Below, piece by piece: positions 53,735 to 62,008 of a stretch of 64,000 bases of DNA (positions are counted from its first letter, which is position 1; the number at the start of each line of letters is the position of its first letter). Origin of the DNA: Loktanella gaetbuli (GTDB taxonomy: Bacteria > Pseudomonadota > Alphaproteobacteria > Rhodobacterales > Rhodobacteraceae); assembly GCF_020531945.1 (NCBI RefSeq), contig NZ_JAJATZ010000005.1, positions 1 to 64,000 on the forward strand, written 5' to 3'. The notes under the pieces are model-generated. The model ran no database searches. It was not told the origin of the DNA and worked only from the letters and a program-made list of their open reading frames with translations. The position numbers were made by a program, and so were the translations under genes.

Positions 53735-54208
53735 ATGGCCAAGAAACCGGACAACAAGAATTACAAGGTGATCGCCGAAAACCGGCGTGCACGCTATGAT
53801 TACGAAATCCAGGAGGACCTGGAGGTCGGGATCATCCTGCACGGGTCAGAGGTGAAATCCCTGCGCATCGGCCAATCCAGCATCGCCGACAGCTATGCCT
53901 CGGTTGACGACGGCGAGCTGTGGCTGACCAACGGCTATATCGCCCCCTATGAACAGGCGATGTTTGGCCACGAGGCCCGGCGCAAACGCAAACTGCTGGT
54001 CAGCCGCCGAGAATTGGCGCGTCTGTGGAACGCGACCAAGCGTGAGGGCATGACGCTGGTGCCGCTGGTGATGTATTTCAACGACCGCGGACTGGTGAAA
54101 CTGAAAATCGCCACGGCCAAGGGCAAGAAAAACCACGACAAGCGTCAGACCGACGCGAAACGTGACTGGGCAAGGCAAAAACAGCGATTACTGCGTCACG
54201 ACACCTGA
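53735..54208 (+). CDS. smpB: SsrA-binding protein SmpB
   Basis: 157-aa tmRNA partner for trans-translation. Begins MAKKPDNKNYKVIAENRRAR and contains GSEVKSLRIGQSSIADSYA and a basic C-terminal tail (HDKRQTDAKRDWARQKQRLL). Length is normal. The ATG is internal to a longer open frame that overlaps the upstream divergent gene. tmRNA itself is not in the window. Confidence 0.96.
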   Translation: MAKKPDNKNYKVIAENRRARYDYEIQEDLEVGIILHGSEVKSLRIGQSSIADSYASVDDGELWLTNGYIAPYEQAMFGHEARRKRKLLVSRRELARLWNATKREGMTLVPLVMYFNDRGLVKLKIATAKGKKNHDKRQTDAKRDWARQKQRLLRHDT

Positions 54209-54309
54209 CGTAGCCCCGCGCCAGTATTGCCGATTGCACTGGCCGCGCCAGTTATGCGACAGCCGCCCGCGATATCGTTCAAAACCGGCACCACGCCGCG
54301 ATCCTTTCG

Positions 54310-55440
54310 ATGCACCACGGTGCAATCCAACAGAAAGCCTCTGCCGTGCAAACTCCCTATTACCTGATCGACAAATCCCGCCTGTTGCCCAACATGGAAA
54401 AAATCGCATGGCTGCGTGCGGAATCCGGGGCGAAATGCCTGTTGGCGCTGAAATGCTTTGCCACATGGTCGGTGTTCGATTTCATGTCAGAATACATGGA
54501 CGGTTCCACCTCGTCCTCGCTCTATGAGGTGCGTCTGGGCCGTGAGAAGTTTCCGGGCGAAACGCACGCCTATTCCGTGGCCTACGCCGACCACGAAATC
54601 GCCGAGGTCCTGGCCCATTCAGACAAGATCATTTTCAACTCCATCGGTCAGCTGAAGAAATTTGCGCCCCAGTCTGCCGGTCACATCCGTGGTCTGCGGG
54701 TCAATCCAGGTGTCTCGACCTCGGAATTCGACCTGGCCGATCCCGCCCGCCCCTTCAGCCGGTTGGGCGAACACGACCCCGACGAAATTGACGCCATCGC
54801 TGACCAGATCACCGGGCTGATGTTCCACAACAACTGCGAAAACGACAGTTTTGACCGCTTTGACGAGATGCTGACCCTGATCGAGGATCGGTTCGGCAAG
54901 GTCATTCACAAGATGGACTGGATCAGCCTGGGCGGCGGCATCCATTTCACGGGTGCGGATTATCCGCTGGACCGCTTTGCCGCCCGGCTCAAGGGCTTTG
55001 CCGAACGCTATGGCGTGCAGGTCTACCTCGAACCCGGCGAGGCCGCGATCAGCGGTGCCGCCACGCTCGAGGTGACGGTGCTGGACACGATGCACAACGG
55101 CAAAAACCTGGCCATCGTCGACAGTTCGATCGAGGCCCATCTGCTGGATCTGCTGATCTACCGCGAACCTGCCAAAATCACGCCCAACACCGGCGATCAC
55201 GCCTGGATGGTCTGCGGCAAATCCTGTCTGGCCGGGGATATTTTCGGTGAATTCCGGTTCGATGCCCCGCTCAAGGCGGGTGACCGGCTTTCGTTTCAGG
55301 ACACGGCAGGCTACACAATGGTCAAGAAAAACTGGTTCAACGGCGTCAAGATGCCCAGCATCGCGATCCGTGAACTTGATGGCAGCACCCGGTTGGTGCG
55401 CGATTTCGACTACGACGATTTCGCAGCCGCACTTTCGTAA
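54310..55440 (+). CDS. nspC: Carboxynorspermidine decarboxylase
   Basis: 376-aa PLP enzyme of the alanine-racemase-fold decarboxylase group. TPYYLIDKSRLLPNMEKIAW, the PLP lysine in LLALKCFATWSVF, GLRVNPGVSTSEFDLADP and VCGKSCLAGDIFGEF match NspC. It decarboxylates carboxy(nor)spermidine in the alternative spermidine pathway, with the synthase next door. A GTG at 54346 (just before QTPYYLID) could be the true start; neither start has a strong Shine-Dalgarno. Confidence 0.92.
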   Translation: MHHGAIQQKASAVQTPYYLIDKSRLLPNMEKIAWLRAESGAKCLLALKCFATWSVFDFMSEYMDGSTSSSLYEVRLGREKFPGETHAYSVAYADHEIAEVLAHSDKIIFNSIGQLKKFAPQSAGHIRGLRVNPGVSTSEFDLADPARPFSRLGEHDPDEIDAIADQITGLMFHNNCENDSFDRFDEMLTLIEDRFGKVIHKMDWISLGGGIHFTGADYPLDRFAARLKGFAERYGVQVYLEPGEAAISGAATLEVTVLDTMHNGKNLAIVDSSIEAHLLDLLIYREPAKITPNTGDHAWMVCGKSCLAGDIFGEFRFDAPLKAGDRLSFQDTAGYTMVKKNWFNGVKMPSIAIRELDGSTRLVRDFDYDDFAAALS

Positions 55441-55467
55441 TTCACGGCAAAGGGGTTTTTTGGATAA

Positions 55468-56709
55468 ATGAAACGCAATGTTCTGATCATCGGTGCTGGC
55501 GGCGTCGCACAGGTCGTCGCGCATAAATGCGCGCAAAACAACGACGTTCTGGGTGACCTCCATCTGGCCAGCCGCACCATCGCGAAATGTGACGCCATCA
55601 TTGCCAGCGTCCACGACAAAGGCGCGATGAAACAGGACGGCGTTTTCCAATCCCATGCCATCGACGCGATGGACAGCGACGCGGTCGCAGCCCTGATCAA
55701 TGCGACCGGTGCGCAGATCGTGATCAACGTCGGCTCGCCCTTTGTGAACATGACCGTGCTCGAGGCCTGCATCCAGACCGGTGCAGCCTATATCGACACG
55801 GCCATCCATGAGGACCCGGGCAAGATTTGCGAAACCCCGCCGTGGTACGCCAACTATGAATGGAAACGCCGCGACGCCTGCGCCGCCGCAGGGGTGACCG
55901 CCATTCTGGGCGCGGGTTTCGATCCGGGCATGGTCAATGCCTTTGCGCGCCATGCAGCCGATGCCTACATGGACAAGGTGACGTCCATCGATATCGTCGA
56001 CATCAATGCCGGCAACCACGGACGTTATTTTTCGACCAATTTCGATCCCGAAATCAACTTTCGCGAATTCACCGGCACGGTCTACAGCTGGCAGGACGGC
56101 GCATGGCAGACGAACAAGATGTTCGAGGTCGGGCGCGAATGGGATCTGCCCGTCGTGGGCAAGCAAAAGGCCTATCTGTCTGGCCATGACGAGGTGCATT
56201 CGCTGTCCGCCAACTATCCCGATGCCGACGTGCGGTTCTGGATGGGCTTTGGCGATCACTACATCAACGTCTTTACGGTGCTGCAAAACCTCGGGCTGTT
56301 GTCCGAACAGCCCGTCACCACCGCCGAAGGGCTGGAGGTCGTCCCGCTCAAGGTGGTCAAGGCGGTGCTGCCCGATCCGTCCAGCCTGGCACCTGACTAT
56401 ACCGGCAAGACCTGCATCGGCGATCTGGTCAAGGGGACCAAGGACGGCGAGGAGGTCGAGGTGTTCGTCTACAACATGGCTGACCACAAGGACGCCTACA
56501 ACGAGGTCGGCAGCCAGGGCATTTCCTACACGGCTGGCGTGCCGCCCGTTGCCTTTGCCATGCTGATCGCGGATGGCACCTACGACAAGGGCACCATGAT
56601 GAATGTCGAAGAGCTGGACCCGAAACCGCTGTTCACCCTGCTGGACACCATCGGCCTGCCGACACGGGTGCGCGACGCAGACGGCGACCGCGCCTGGAAC
56701 GCCAACTGA
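55468..56709 (+). CDS. Carboxynorspermidine synthase (saccharopine dehydrogenase-like)
   Basis: 413-aa Lys1/saccharopine dehydrogenase-fold enzyme: nucleotide-binding IIGAGGVAQVVAHKCAQ, ILGAGFDPGMVNAFARHA and ISYTAGVPPVAFAMLIADG. It reductively couples aspartate semialdehyde to a diamine (putrescine or diaminopropane). It begins 28 nt after nspC, so the two make a polyamine operon. Confidence 0.92.
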   Translation: MKRNVLIIGAGGVAQVVAHKCAQNNDVLGDLHLASRTIAKCDAIIASVHDKGAMKQDGVFQSHAIDAMDSDAVAALINATGAQIVINVGSPFVNMTVLEACIQTGAAYIDTAIHEDPGKICETPPWYANYEWKRRDACAAAGVTAILGAGFDPGMVNAFARHAADAYMDKVTSIDIVDINAGNHGRYFSTNFDPEINFREFTGTVYSWQDGAWQTNKMFEVGREWDLPVVGKQKAYLSGHDEVHSLSANYPDADVRFWMGFGDHYINVFTVLQNLGLLSEQPVTTAEGLEVVPLKVVKAVLPDPSSLAPDYTGKTCIGDLVKGTKDGEEVEVFVYNMADHKDAYNEVGSQGISYTAGVPPVAFAMLIADGTYDKGTMMNVEELDPKPLFTLLDTIGLPTRVRDADGDRAWNAN

Positions 56710-56717
56710 CATGGCCG

Positions 56718-56742
56718 GGGGGCACTGCGGCGCGGTGCCCCC
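56718..56742 (+). terminator. Terminator hairpin after polyamine operon
   Basis: GGGGGCAC (56718-56725) pairs with GTGCCCCC (56735-56742) around a nine-base loop, beginning nine nt after the synthase stop. Confidence 0.6.
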
Positions 56743-56827
56743 TGCCGATGTCGTCCCGGTCCCGCTTGCCTTGACGCCCCCCGTGGTTTAGCACTCGCCG
56801 CGACCCTCGCCCCTACAGGAGAGCGCC

Positions 56828-57694
56828 ATGGCGACCCCGGACGATCCGCGCACCCTCGTCAGTGCTGACTGGCTCAAGGCGCATCTGCGCGACCCCGACA
56901 TGCGTATCCTCGACGCCAGCTGGCACATGCCCGACGCGGGCCGCGATGCCCGTGCGGAATACGCAGCCAGCCACATTCCGGGGGCGCGGTTTTTCGACAT
57001 CGACGATATTTCGGACAGCCGGTCCGAACTGCCCCACATGGTGCCAGAGGTCGAAAAATTCATGTCCCGCCTGCGGGCGATGGGTGTGGGCGACGGCCAC
57101 CAGGTCGTGGTCTATGACAGCACGGGGCTGTTTTCCGCCGCCCGCGTCTGGTGGATGTTCCGGCTGATGGGCAAACGCGACGTGGCCGTGCTGGACGGTG
57201 GCCTGCCCGCATGGATCGCCGCCGGAGGTGCGACCGAAGATATGCCGCCCGTGATCCGCGACCGCCACATGACGGTCAGCCGCCAGAACCAGATGATCAA
57301 GGACGTGACCCAGGTTGCCCGTGCCGCGAAACTCGGTGACCACACCACGCTGGATGCCCGCGCCCCCGCCCGTTTCAACGGCGAAGTGCCGGAACCGCGC
57401 GCAGGTCTGCGCAGCGGCCATATCCCCGGATCGCGCAATCTGCCTTACACCGCGTTGCTGAACGCCGATGGCACGATGAAGGACGCCCCCGCCCTACAAC
57501 AGGCCTTTGCCGACGCCGGTGCGGATCTGACGAAACCCGTGATCACGACCTGCGGGTCGGGTGTGACCGCCGCCATCATCAACCTTGCGCTGGAACGCAT
57601 CGGCAAGACCGACCACGCGCTCTATGACGGGTCATGGTCCGAATGGGGCATGTATCCCGACCTGCCCATCGCCACCGGCCCCGCCACCTCTTAA
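56828..57694 (+). CDS. sseA: 3-mercaptopyruvate sulfurtransferase
   Basis: 288-aa two-domain rhodanese. The C-terminal active loop ITTCGSGVTAA (Cys242) is of the CGSGVT form that marks mercaptopyruvate sulfurtransferases rather than thiosulfate sulfurtransferases (CRKGVT). The N-terminal inactive domain has SADWLKAHLRDPDMRILDAS. It transfers sulfur from 3-mercaptopyruvate to thiols or cyanide. The aminotransferase gene begins ten bases after its stop. Confidence 0.93.
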   Translation: MATPDDPRTLVSADWLKAHLRDPDMRILDASWHMPDAGRDARAEYAASHIPGARFFDIDDISDSRSELPHMVPEVEKFMSRLRAMGVGDGHQVVVYDSTGLFSAARVWWMFRLMGKRDVAVLDGGLPAWIAAGGATEDMPPVIRDRHMTVSRQNQMIKDVTQVARAAKLGDHTTLDARAPARFNGEVPEPRAGLRSGHIPGSRNLPYTALLNADGTMKDAPALQQAFADAGADLTKPVITTCGSGVTAAIINLALERIGKTDHALYDGSWSEWGMYPDLPIATGPATS

Positions 57695-57704
57695 GGACCT
57701 ACAG

Positions 57705-58889
57705 ATGTTCGAGACGCTCAAGGCGCAACCCGCCGACAAGATCCTGTCACTCATGGCCGCCTACCGCGCCGATCCCCGCGACACCAAGGTCGATCTGGGC
57801 GTCGGCGTCTACAAGGACGCCAGCGGCAACACGCCCGTCATGCGCGCCGTCAAAGAGGCCGAGCGCCGCATCGTCGCGGACCAGACGACCAAGGCCTACA
57901 CGGGTCTGGCGGGTGATCCGGCCTTTGCCGACGCGATGATCGATCTGGTGCTGGCCGACACCGTGCAGCGCGACCGCATCGCGGCCATCGCCACACCGGG
58001 CGGCACCGGTGCCATCCGACAGGCGCTGGAACTGATCCGCATCGCATCCCCCGACGCAACCGTCTGGCTGTCGAACCCCACATGGCCGAACCACCCGTCG
58101 ATCATCAAATTCCTCGGCATGAAAATGCAGGAATACCGTTATTTCAACGACAGCACCCGTGGCGTTGATTTCGACGGTCTGATTGCTGATCTGGGTACGG
58201 TCGCACCCGGCGACGTGGTGCTGCTGCACGGCTGCTGCCACAATCCCACGGGGGCCAACCCCACGGCGGACCAGTGGGACCAGATCATTGCGGTGATCAA
58301 GGACCGGGGTGCCGTGCCGCTGGTGGACATCGCCTATCAGGGTTTTGGCGACGGTCTGCAGGACGACGCCGCAGCCACCCGCAAGGTGGCCGCCGCATTC
58401 GACAACGTGCTCATCGCCGCCAGCTGTTCAAAGAACTTTGGCATCTACCGCGAACGCACCGGGATCCTGATGGGCATCGCCCGTGAGGCCGAAGAAGCCA
58501 AGCTGACACAGGCCAACCTCAACTTTCTCAACCGCCAGAACTATTCCTTTCCGCCCGATCACGGCGCGCGGGTCGTCAGCACGATCCTGACGGACCCCGC
58601 GTTGCGCGCCGACTGGGAAGCAGAGCTGGAGGAAACCCGCAACACCATGCTGGCCCTGCGTCAGCAGCTGGCCGATGAGTTGCGCCAGCGGGCGAACGAC
58701 GACCGGTTTGACTTTGTGGCACAGCACCGCGGCATGTTCAGCCGGATCGGTGCTTCGCCGGCAGAGGTCGAAACGATGCGGGATAAAAACGGCATCTACA
58801 TGGTGGGCGACAGCCGCATGAACATTGCCGGTCTGAACGCAGATACCGTGCCGCTGCTGGCGCAGGCCATCGTCGATGCCGGCGTCTAA
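57705..58889 (+). CDS. Aromatic-amino-acid aminotransferase (TyrB/AspC family)
   Basis: 394-aa class Ia aminotransferase. DLGVGVYKDASGNTPVM, LLHGCCHNPTGANPTADQW, the PLP lysine Lys243 in SCSKNFGIYRERTG and MFSRIGASPAEV are typical of tyrosine/aspartate aminotransferases. Followed by an overlapping chorismate mutase, which favours an aromatic substrate. AAGGACC lies before the ATG. Confidence 0.93.
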   Translation: MFETLKAQPADKILSLMAAYRADPRDTKVDLGVGVYKDASGNTPVMRAVKEAERRIVADQTTKAYTGLAGDPAFADAMIDLVLADTVQRDRIAAIATPGGTGAIRQALELIRIASPDATVWLSNPTWPNHPSIIKFLGMKMQEYRYFNDSTRGVDFDGLIADLGTVAPGDVVLLHGCCHNPTGANPTADQWDQIIAVIKDRGAVPLVDIAYQGFGDGLQDDAAATRKVAAAFDNVLIAASCSKNFGIYRERTGILMGIAREAEEAKLTQANLNFLNRQNYSFPPDHGARVVSTILTDPALRADWEAELEETRNTMLALRQQLADELRQRANDDRFDFVAQHRGMFSRIGASPAEVETMRDKNGIYMVGDSRMNIAGLNADTVPLLAQAIVDAGV

Positions 58890-59175
58890 GGCGCCCGCCG
58901 ACTGCACCAATATGGCGGAACTGCGCGAGCAGATCGACGCGCTGGATACCGCACTGATCGATTTGCTGGCGCAGCGCGTGGGCTATATCGACCGCGCCGT
59001 CGACCTCAAAAAGGTCGAAGGCCTGCCTGCGCGCACCGTCGACCGCGTGGCCGAGGTCAAGGCGCGCGTGCGCGCCCTGGCCGACGCGCGCGACCTTGAC
59101 CCCGATCTGGCAGAGGCGCTGTGGCATACCCTGATCGAATGGTCGATCGCGCGTGAGGCGGTGCATTTAGGCTGA
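58876..59175 (+). CDS. Chorismate mutase (AroQ/PchB type)
   Basis: 99-aa all-helical AroQ-fold protein: LREQIDALDTALIDLLAQR, then VDRAVDLKK-type sequence (IDRAVDLKKVEG) and LADARDLDPDLAEALWHTLIEW. The basic residues and Glu positions fit chorismate mutase; isochorismate-pyruvate lyase (PchB) is a close alternative. The first ATG overlaps the aminotransferase by 14 nt; an ATG at 58912 is possible. The palindromic repeat follows its stop by four nt. Confidence 0.9.
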   Translation: MPASKAPADCTNMAELREQIDALDTALIDLLAQRVGYIDRAVDLKKVEGLPARTVDRVAEVKARVRALADARDLDPDLAEALWHTLIEWSIAREAVHLG

Positions 59176-59179
59176 TTGC

Positions 59180-59230
59180 GGGACGGCGGGCGGGGCGGCT
59201 TCGCGGGGCTTGCCCCGTCGAACAGCGCCG
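59180..59230 (+). repeat. Palindromic repeat element, copy 3 (after chorismate mutase)
   Basis: Left flank GGGACGGCGGGCGGGGCGG, hairpin TTCG-CGGGG-CTTG-CCCCG-(T)-CGAA (59200-59222), right flank AACAGCGCCG. CGGCG (59184-59188) can pair with CGCCG (59226-59230). Placed as a terminator for the aminotransferase/mutase pair. Confidence 0.7.
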
Positions 59231-59284
59231 CGCGCCGTGCTGCACGTGCGAAAGAAACTTGCGCGCCGCAGCGTAACATTATAC

Positions 59285-59320
59285 GCGGGACACCTATTCA
59301 AACGAAATAAAGTGTCCCGC
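59285..59320 (+). promoter_or_regulatory. Inverted repeat directly upstream of malyl-CoA lyase start
   Basis: GCGGGACAC (59285-59293) and GTGTCCCGC (59312-59320) form a perfect 9-bp inverted repeat with an 18-nt AT-rich spacer, ending two bases before the ATG at 59323. No ordinary Shine-Dalgarno is visible. It may be an operator or an mRNA hairpin that controls translation. Confidence 0.5.
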
Positions 59321-59322
59321 CC

Positions 59323-60282
59323 ATGTCATTCCGCTTGCAACCGACCCCACCTGCCCGCCCGAACCGCTGCCAGTTGTTCGGGCCAGGTTCGAACACCAAA
59401 CTGTTTGCGAAAATGGCGGCCTCTGCTGCGGACGTCATCAACCTCGACCTCGAGGACAGCGTATCGCCAACAGACAAGGATGCAGCCCGCGCCAATGTAA
59501 TCGCGGCGATCGGCGCGCACGACTGGGGCACCAAGACATTGTCTGTGCGGATCAATTCGCTCGACACACCATTCTGGTATCGTGACGTGGTGGATCTGCT
59601 GGAACAGGCGGGTGACCGGCTGGACCAGATCATGATCCCCAAGGTCGGCTGTGCGGCCGACGTCTATGCCGTCGATGCGCTGGTGACGGCGATTGAAACT
59701 GCCAAAGGCCGGACCAAACCCATCGCGTTCGAGGTCATAATCGAATCTGCCTCCGGTCTGGTGAATGTGAACGAAATCGCGGCGTCCTCCCCCCGGATGC
59801 AGGCGATGAGCCTCGGTGCCGCCGACTACGCGGCCTCGATGGGGATGCAGACGACGGGGATCGGTGGCACGCAGGACAATTACTACATGCTGCACGGTGA
59901 GACGCGGCATTATTCCGACCCGTGGCACTGGGCGCAGACCGCCATCGTCGCCGCCTGCCGCACCCACGGAATCCTGCCTGTCGATGGTCCCTTTGGCGAT
60001 TTTTCCGATGACGAAGGTTACTGCGCGCAGGCCCGGCGGTCCGCCACGCTGGGCATGGTCGGCAAATGGGCCATCCACCCCAAGCAGATCGCGCTGGCCA
60101 ACGAGGTCTTTACCCCGTCAGAGGCAGCCGTTGCCGAGGCGCGCGAAATCCTTGCCGCGATGGAAACCGCCAAGGCAAATGGCGAGGGTGCAACCGTCTA
60201 CAAGGGCCGTCTGGTCGACATCGCATCCATCAAACAGGCCGAAGTCATCGTCAGACAGTCCGAAATGATCGCGGGCACCTGA
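59323..60282 (+). CDS. mcl1: L-malyl-CoA/beta-methylmalyl-CoA lyase
   Basis: 319-aa CitE-like aldolase closely resembling Rhodobacter Mcl1 (MSFRLQPTPPARPNRCQLFG, NLDLEDSVSPTDKDAAR, AFEVIIESASGLVN, MSLGAADYAASMGMQT, GKWAIHPKQIALANEVF). It cleaves malyl-CoA and beta-methylmalyl-CoA to glyoxylate plus an acyl-CoA in the ethylmalonyl-CoA pathway of acetate assimilation. Metal-binding Glu and Asp are in those blocks. Confidence 0.93.
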   Translation: MSFRLQPTPPARPNRCQLFGPGSNTKLFAKMAASAADVINLDLEDSVSPTDKDAARANVIAAIGAHDWGTKTLSVRINSLDTPFWYRDVVDLLEQAGDRLDQIMIPKVGCAADVYAVDALVTAIETAKGRTKPIAFEVIIESASGLVNVNEIAASSPRMQAMSLGAADYAASMGMQTTGIGGTQDNYYMLHGETRHYSDPWHWAQTAIVAACRTHGILPVDGPFGDFSDDEGYCAQARRSATLGMVGKWAIHPKQIALANEVFTPSEAAVAEAREILAAMETAKANGEGATVYKGRLVDIASIKQAEVIVRQSEMIAGT

Positions 60283-60350
60283 CGCCTCGCGGCATTGCAA
60301 TTCCCGGTCTCACGCGCCTATATCGGCACCAGTTCCAGTAAAGGTGCGTG

Positions 60351-61313
60351 ATGACCCAATATCTCGAATTCGAAAAACCCCTCGCCGAAATCGAAGGCAA
60401 GGCCGAAGAGCTGCGCGCGATGGCCCGCGAAAACGAGGAAATGGACATCGAAAAAGAGGCCGCCGCATTGGATCGCAAGGCGGCCGACCTGCTGAAACAA
60501 CTGTATTCCGGGCTGACGCCTTGGCGCAAATGTCTGGTTGCCCGTCATCCCGAACGCCCCCATTGCAAGGACTACATCGAGGCGCTGTTCGACGAATTCA
60601 CGCCGCTGGCCGGTGACCGGAACTTTGCCGACGATCATGCCGTCATGGGCGGCCTCGCGCGTCTGGACGGTCGCCCCGTCATGGTGATCGGCCATGAAAA
60701 GGGCAACGACACCAAATCCCGCATCGCGCGTAATTTCGGCATGGCCCGCCCCGAAGGGTATCGCAAGGCGATCCGTCTGATGCGCATGGCCGACCGGTTC
60801 GGCCTGCCCGTCATCACGCTGGTCGACACCCCCGGTGCTTACCCCGGCAAGGGGGCCGAGGAACGTGGCCAATCCGAGGCGATTGCTCGTTCGACCGAAG
60901 CCTGTCTGGACCTGAAGGTGCCGATCATTTCCGTGGTCATCGGTGAAGGCGGGTCCGGCGGCGCTGTGGCATTCGCCACCGCCGACCGCGTGGCCATGCT
61001 GGAACATTCCGTCTATTCGGTCATCAGCCCCGAAGGCTGCGCATCCATTCTGTGGAAGGACGCAGGCAAAACCCAAGAGGCCGCCGCCGCCCTGCGCCTG
61101 ACGGCACAGAACCTCAAGGAGTTGGGCGTCTGCGACCGGATCATTCCGGAACCCGCAGGCGGGGCCCACCGCGACGCTGCCGCCGCAATCAAGTCCGTGG
61201 GTACCGCGATCAACGAGCTGCTGACATCCTTTGACGGCATGAAACCCGCCAAGATCATGGCAGGTCGCCGCAAGAAATACCTCGATCTGGGGAAAAAGGG
61301 CCTCGCGGCCTAA
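60351..61313 (+). CDS. accA: Acetyl-CoA carboxylase carboxyltransferase subunit alpha
   Basis: 320-aa AccA: the opening YLEFEKPLAEIEGKAEEL coiled coil, then GHEKGNDTKSRIARNFGMARP, LVDTPGAYPGKGAEERGQSE and ISVVIGEGGSGGAVAFAT, all characteristic. It carries out the carboxyl transfer step of malonyl-CoA formation with AccD. ATG 60351 follows AAAGGTG. Its last four bases overlap the convergent gene. Confidence 0.97.
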   Translation: MTQYLEFEKPLAEIEGKAEELRAMARENEEMDIEKEAAALDRKAADLLKQLYSGLTPWRKCLVARHPERPHCKDYIEALFDEFTPLAGDRNFADDHAVMGGLARLDGRPVMVIGHEKGNDTKSRIARNFGMARPEGYRKAIRLMRMADRFGLPVITLVDTPGAYPGKGAEERGQSEAIARSTEACLDLKVPIISVVIGEGGSGGAVAFATADRVAMLEHSVYSVISPEGCASILWKDAGKTQEAAAALRLTAQNLKELGVCDRIIPEPAGGAHRDAAAAIKSVGTAINELLTSFDGMKPAKIMAGRRKKYLDLGKKGLAA

Positions 61314-62008
61314 ACGTCGCGGTGCAGGGTGACATAGCTGTCACCCCCCTGCACCGCGCGCAGACAGGCCCACAAGGCTGCGTGATCGTCATCCACCTCG
61401 CAGGTGGCCTGCGTCCAGCCGCTGGCCACGGCGCGGCGCAGGACGGCCCCCAGAACGGCAGGCACATGGCCTGGGCCGGCACGTGTTGCGTCCAGCCAGC
61501 CCAATTCCATATCAGCGCGCAGACTGCCGAACGCCACCAACGCGCCTTGTGCGTCAGTGACGAACAGCGCATCGGTCAGGTCATCCCCACCGAATATCAG
61601 CGCCCGCCCCTCTGGTCCCGGATCGCGTGGCGGATTGCTGCGATGGGTGCGCGCGTAATGATCCCAATGGGCCGCGAACCAGCCGGTCCAATCGGCTGGA
61701 TCGCCCGGCGATACCCATTGCGCCGCCCAATCCGCGGGCAAGTCAGGCAAGGTCAGCGGCAACGTGTTCAGGTCGATTGCGACCAGTTGCGTGCGCCGCA
61801 CACTGCGAAACCCAAGGGCGAAAAATGCGGTCAGGTCCATGTCAGCGGGGGCCACGACGCGCAAGCGATGGATGAAATCCGGCAGATTCAGACCCGCAAT
61901 CGCCAGTGTCAACGCGGCGGGGTCACAGGCGGCATCCAGGCTGTCGTCGTCCAGCGTCAACGCATTGGGATGCAGCGCTGATTTGAACCAGCGGATCGCT
62001 GCTACCAC
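61310..62008 (-). CDS. GNAT-like acetyltransferase-fold protein
   Basis: 232-aa protein of GNAT appearance: an N-terminal half (LDDDSLDAACDPAALTLAIA) and a second half with FVTDAQGALVAFGSLRADME, GPGHVPAVLGAVLRRAVASG and a terminal LRAVQGGDSYVTLHRDV. The Q/R-x-x-G-x-G/A acetyl-CoA loop is poor, so activity is uncertain. Starts at a GTG overlapping the PPOX gene stop by seven nt, last gene of the ftsX operon. Confidence 0.6.
   Translation of the reverse strand: MVAAIRWFKSALHPNALTLDDDSLDAACDPAALTLAIAGLNLPDFIHRLRVVAPADMDLTAFFALGFRSVRRTQLVAIDLNTLPLTLPDLPADWAAQWVSPGDPADWTGWFAAHWDHYARTHRSNPPRDPGPEGRALIFGGDDLTDALFVTDAQGALVAFGSLRADMELGWLDATRAGPGHVPAVLGAVLRRAVASGWTQATCEVDDDHAALWACLRAVQGGDSYVTLHRDV

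Noticed and set aside
54619..56712. 697-codon open frame antisense to nspC and carboxynorspermidine synthase
   Set aside because: It spans two genuine genes on the other strand and has no recognisable motif or ribosome binding site.
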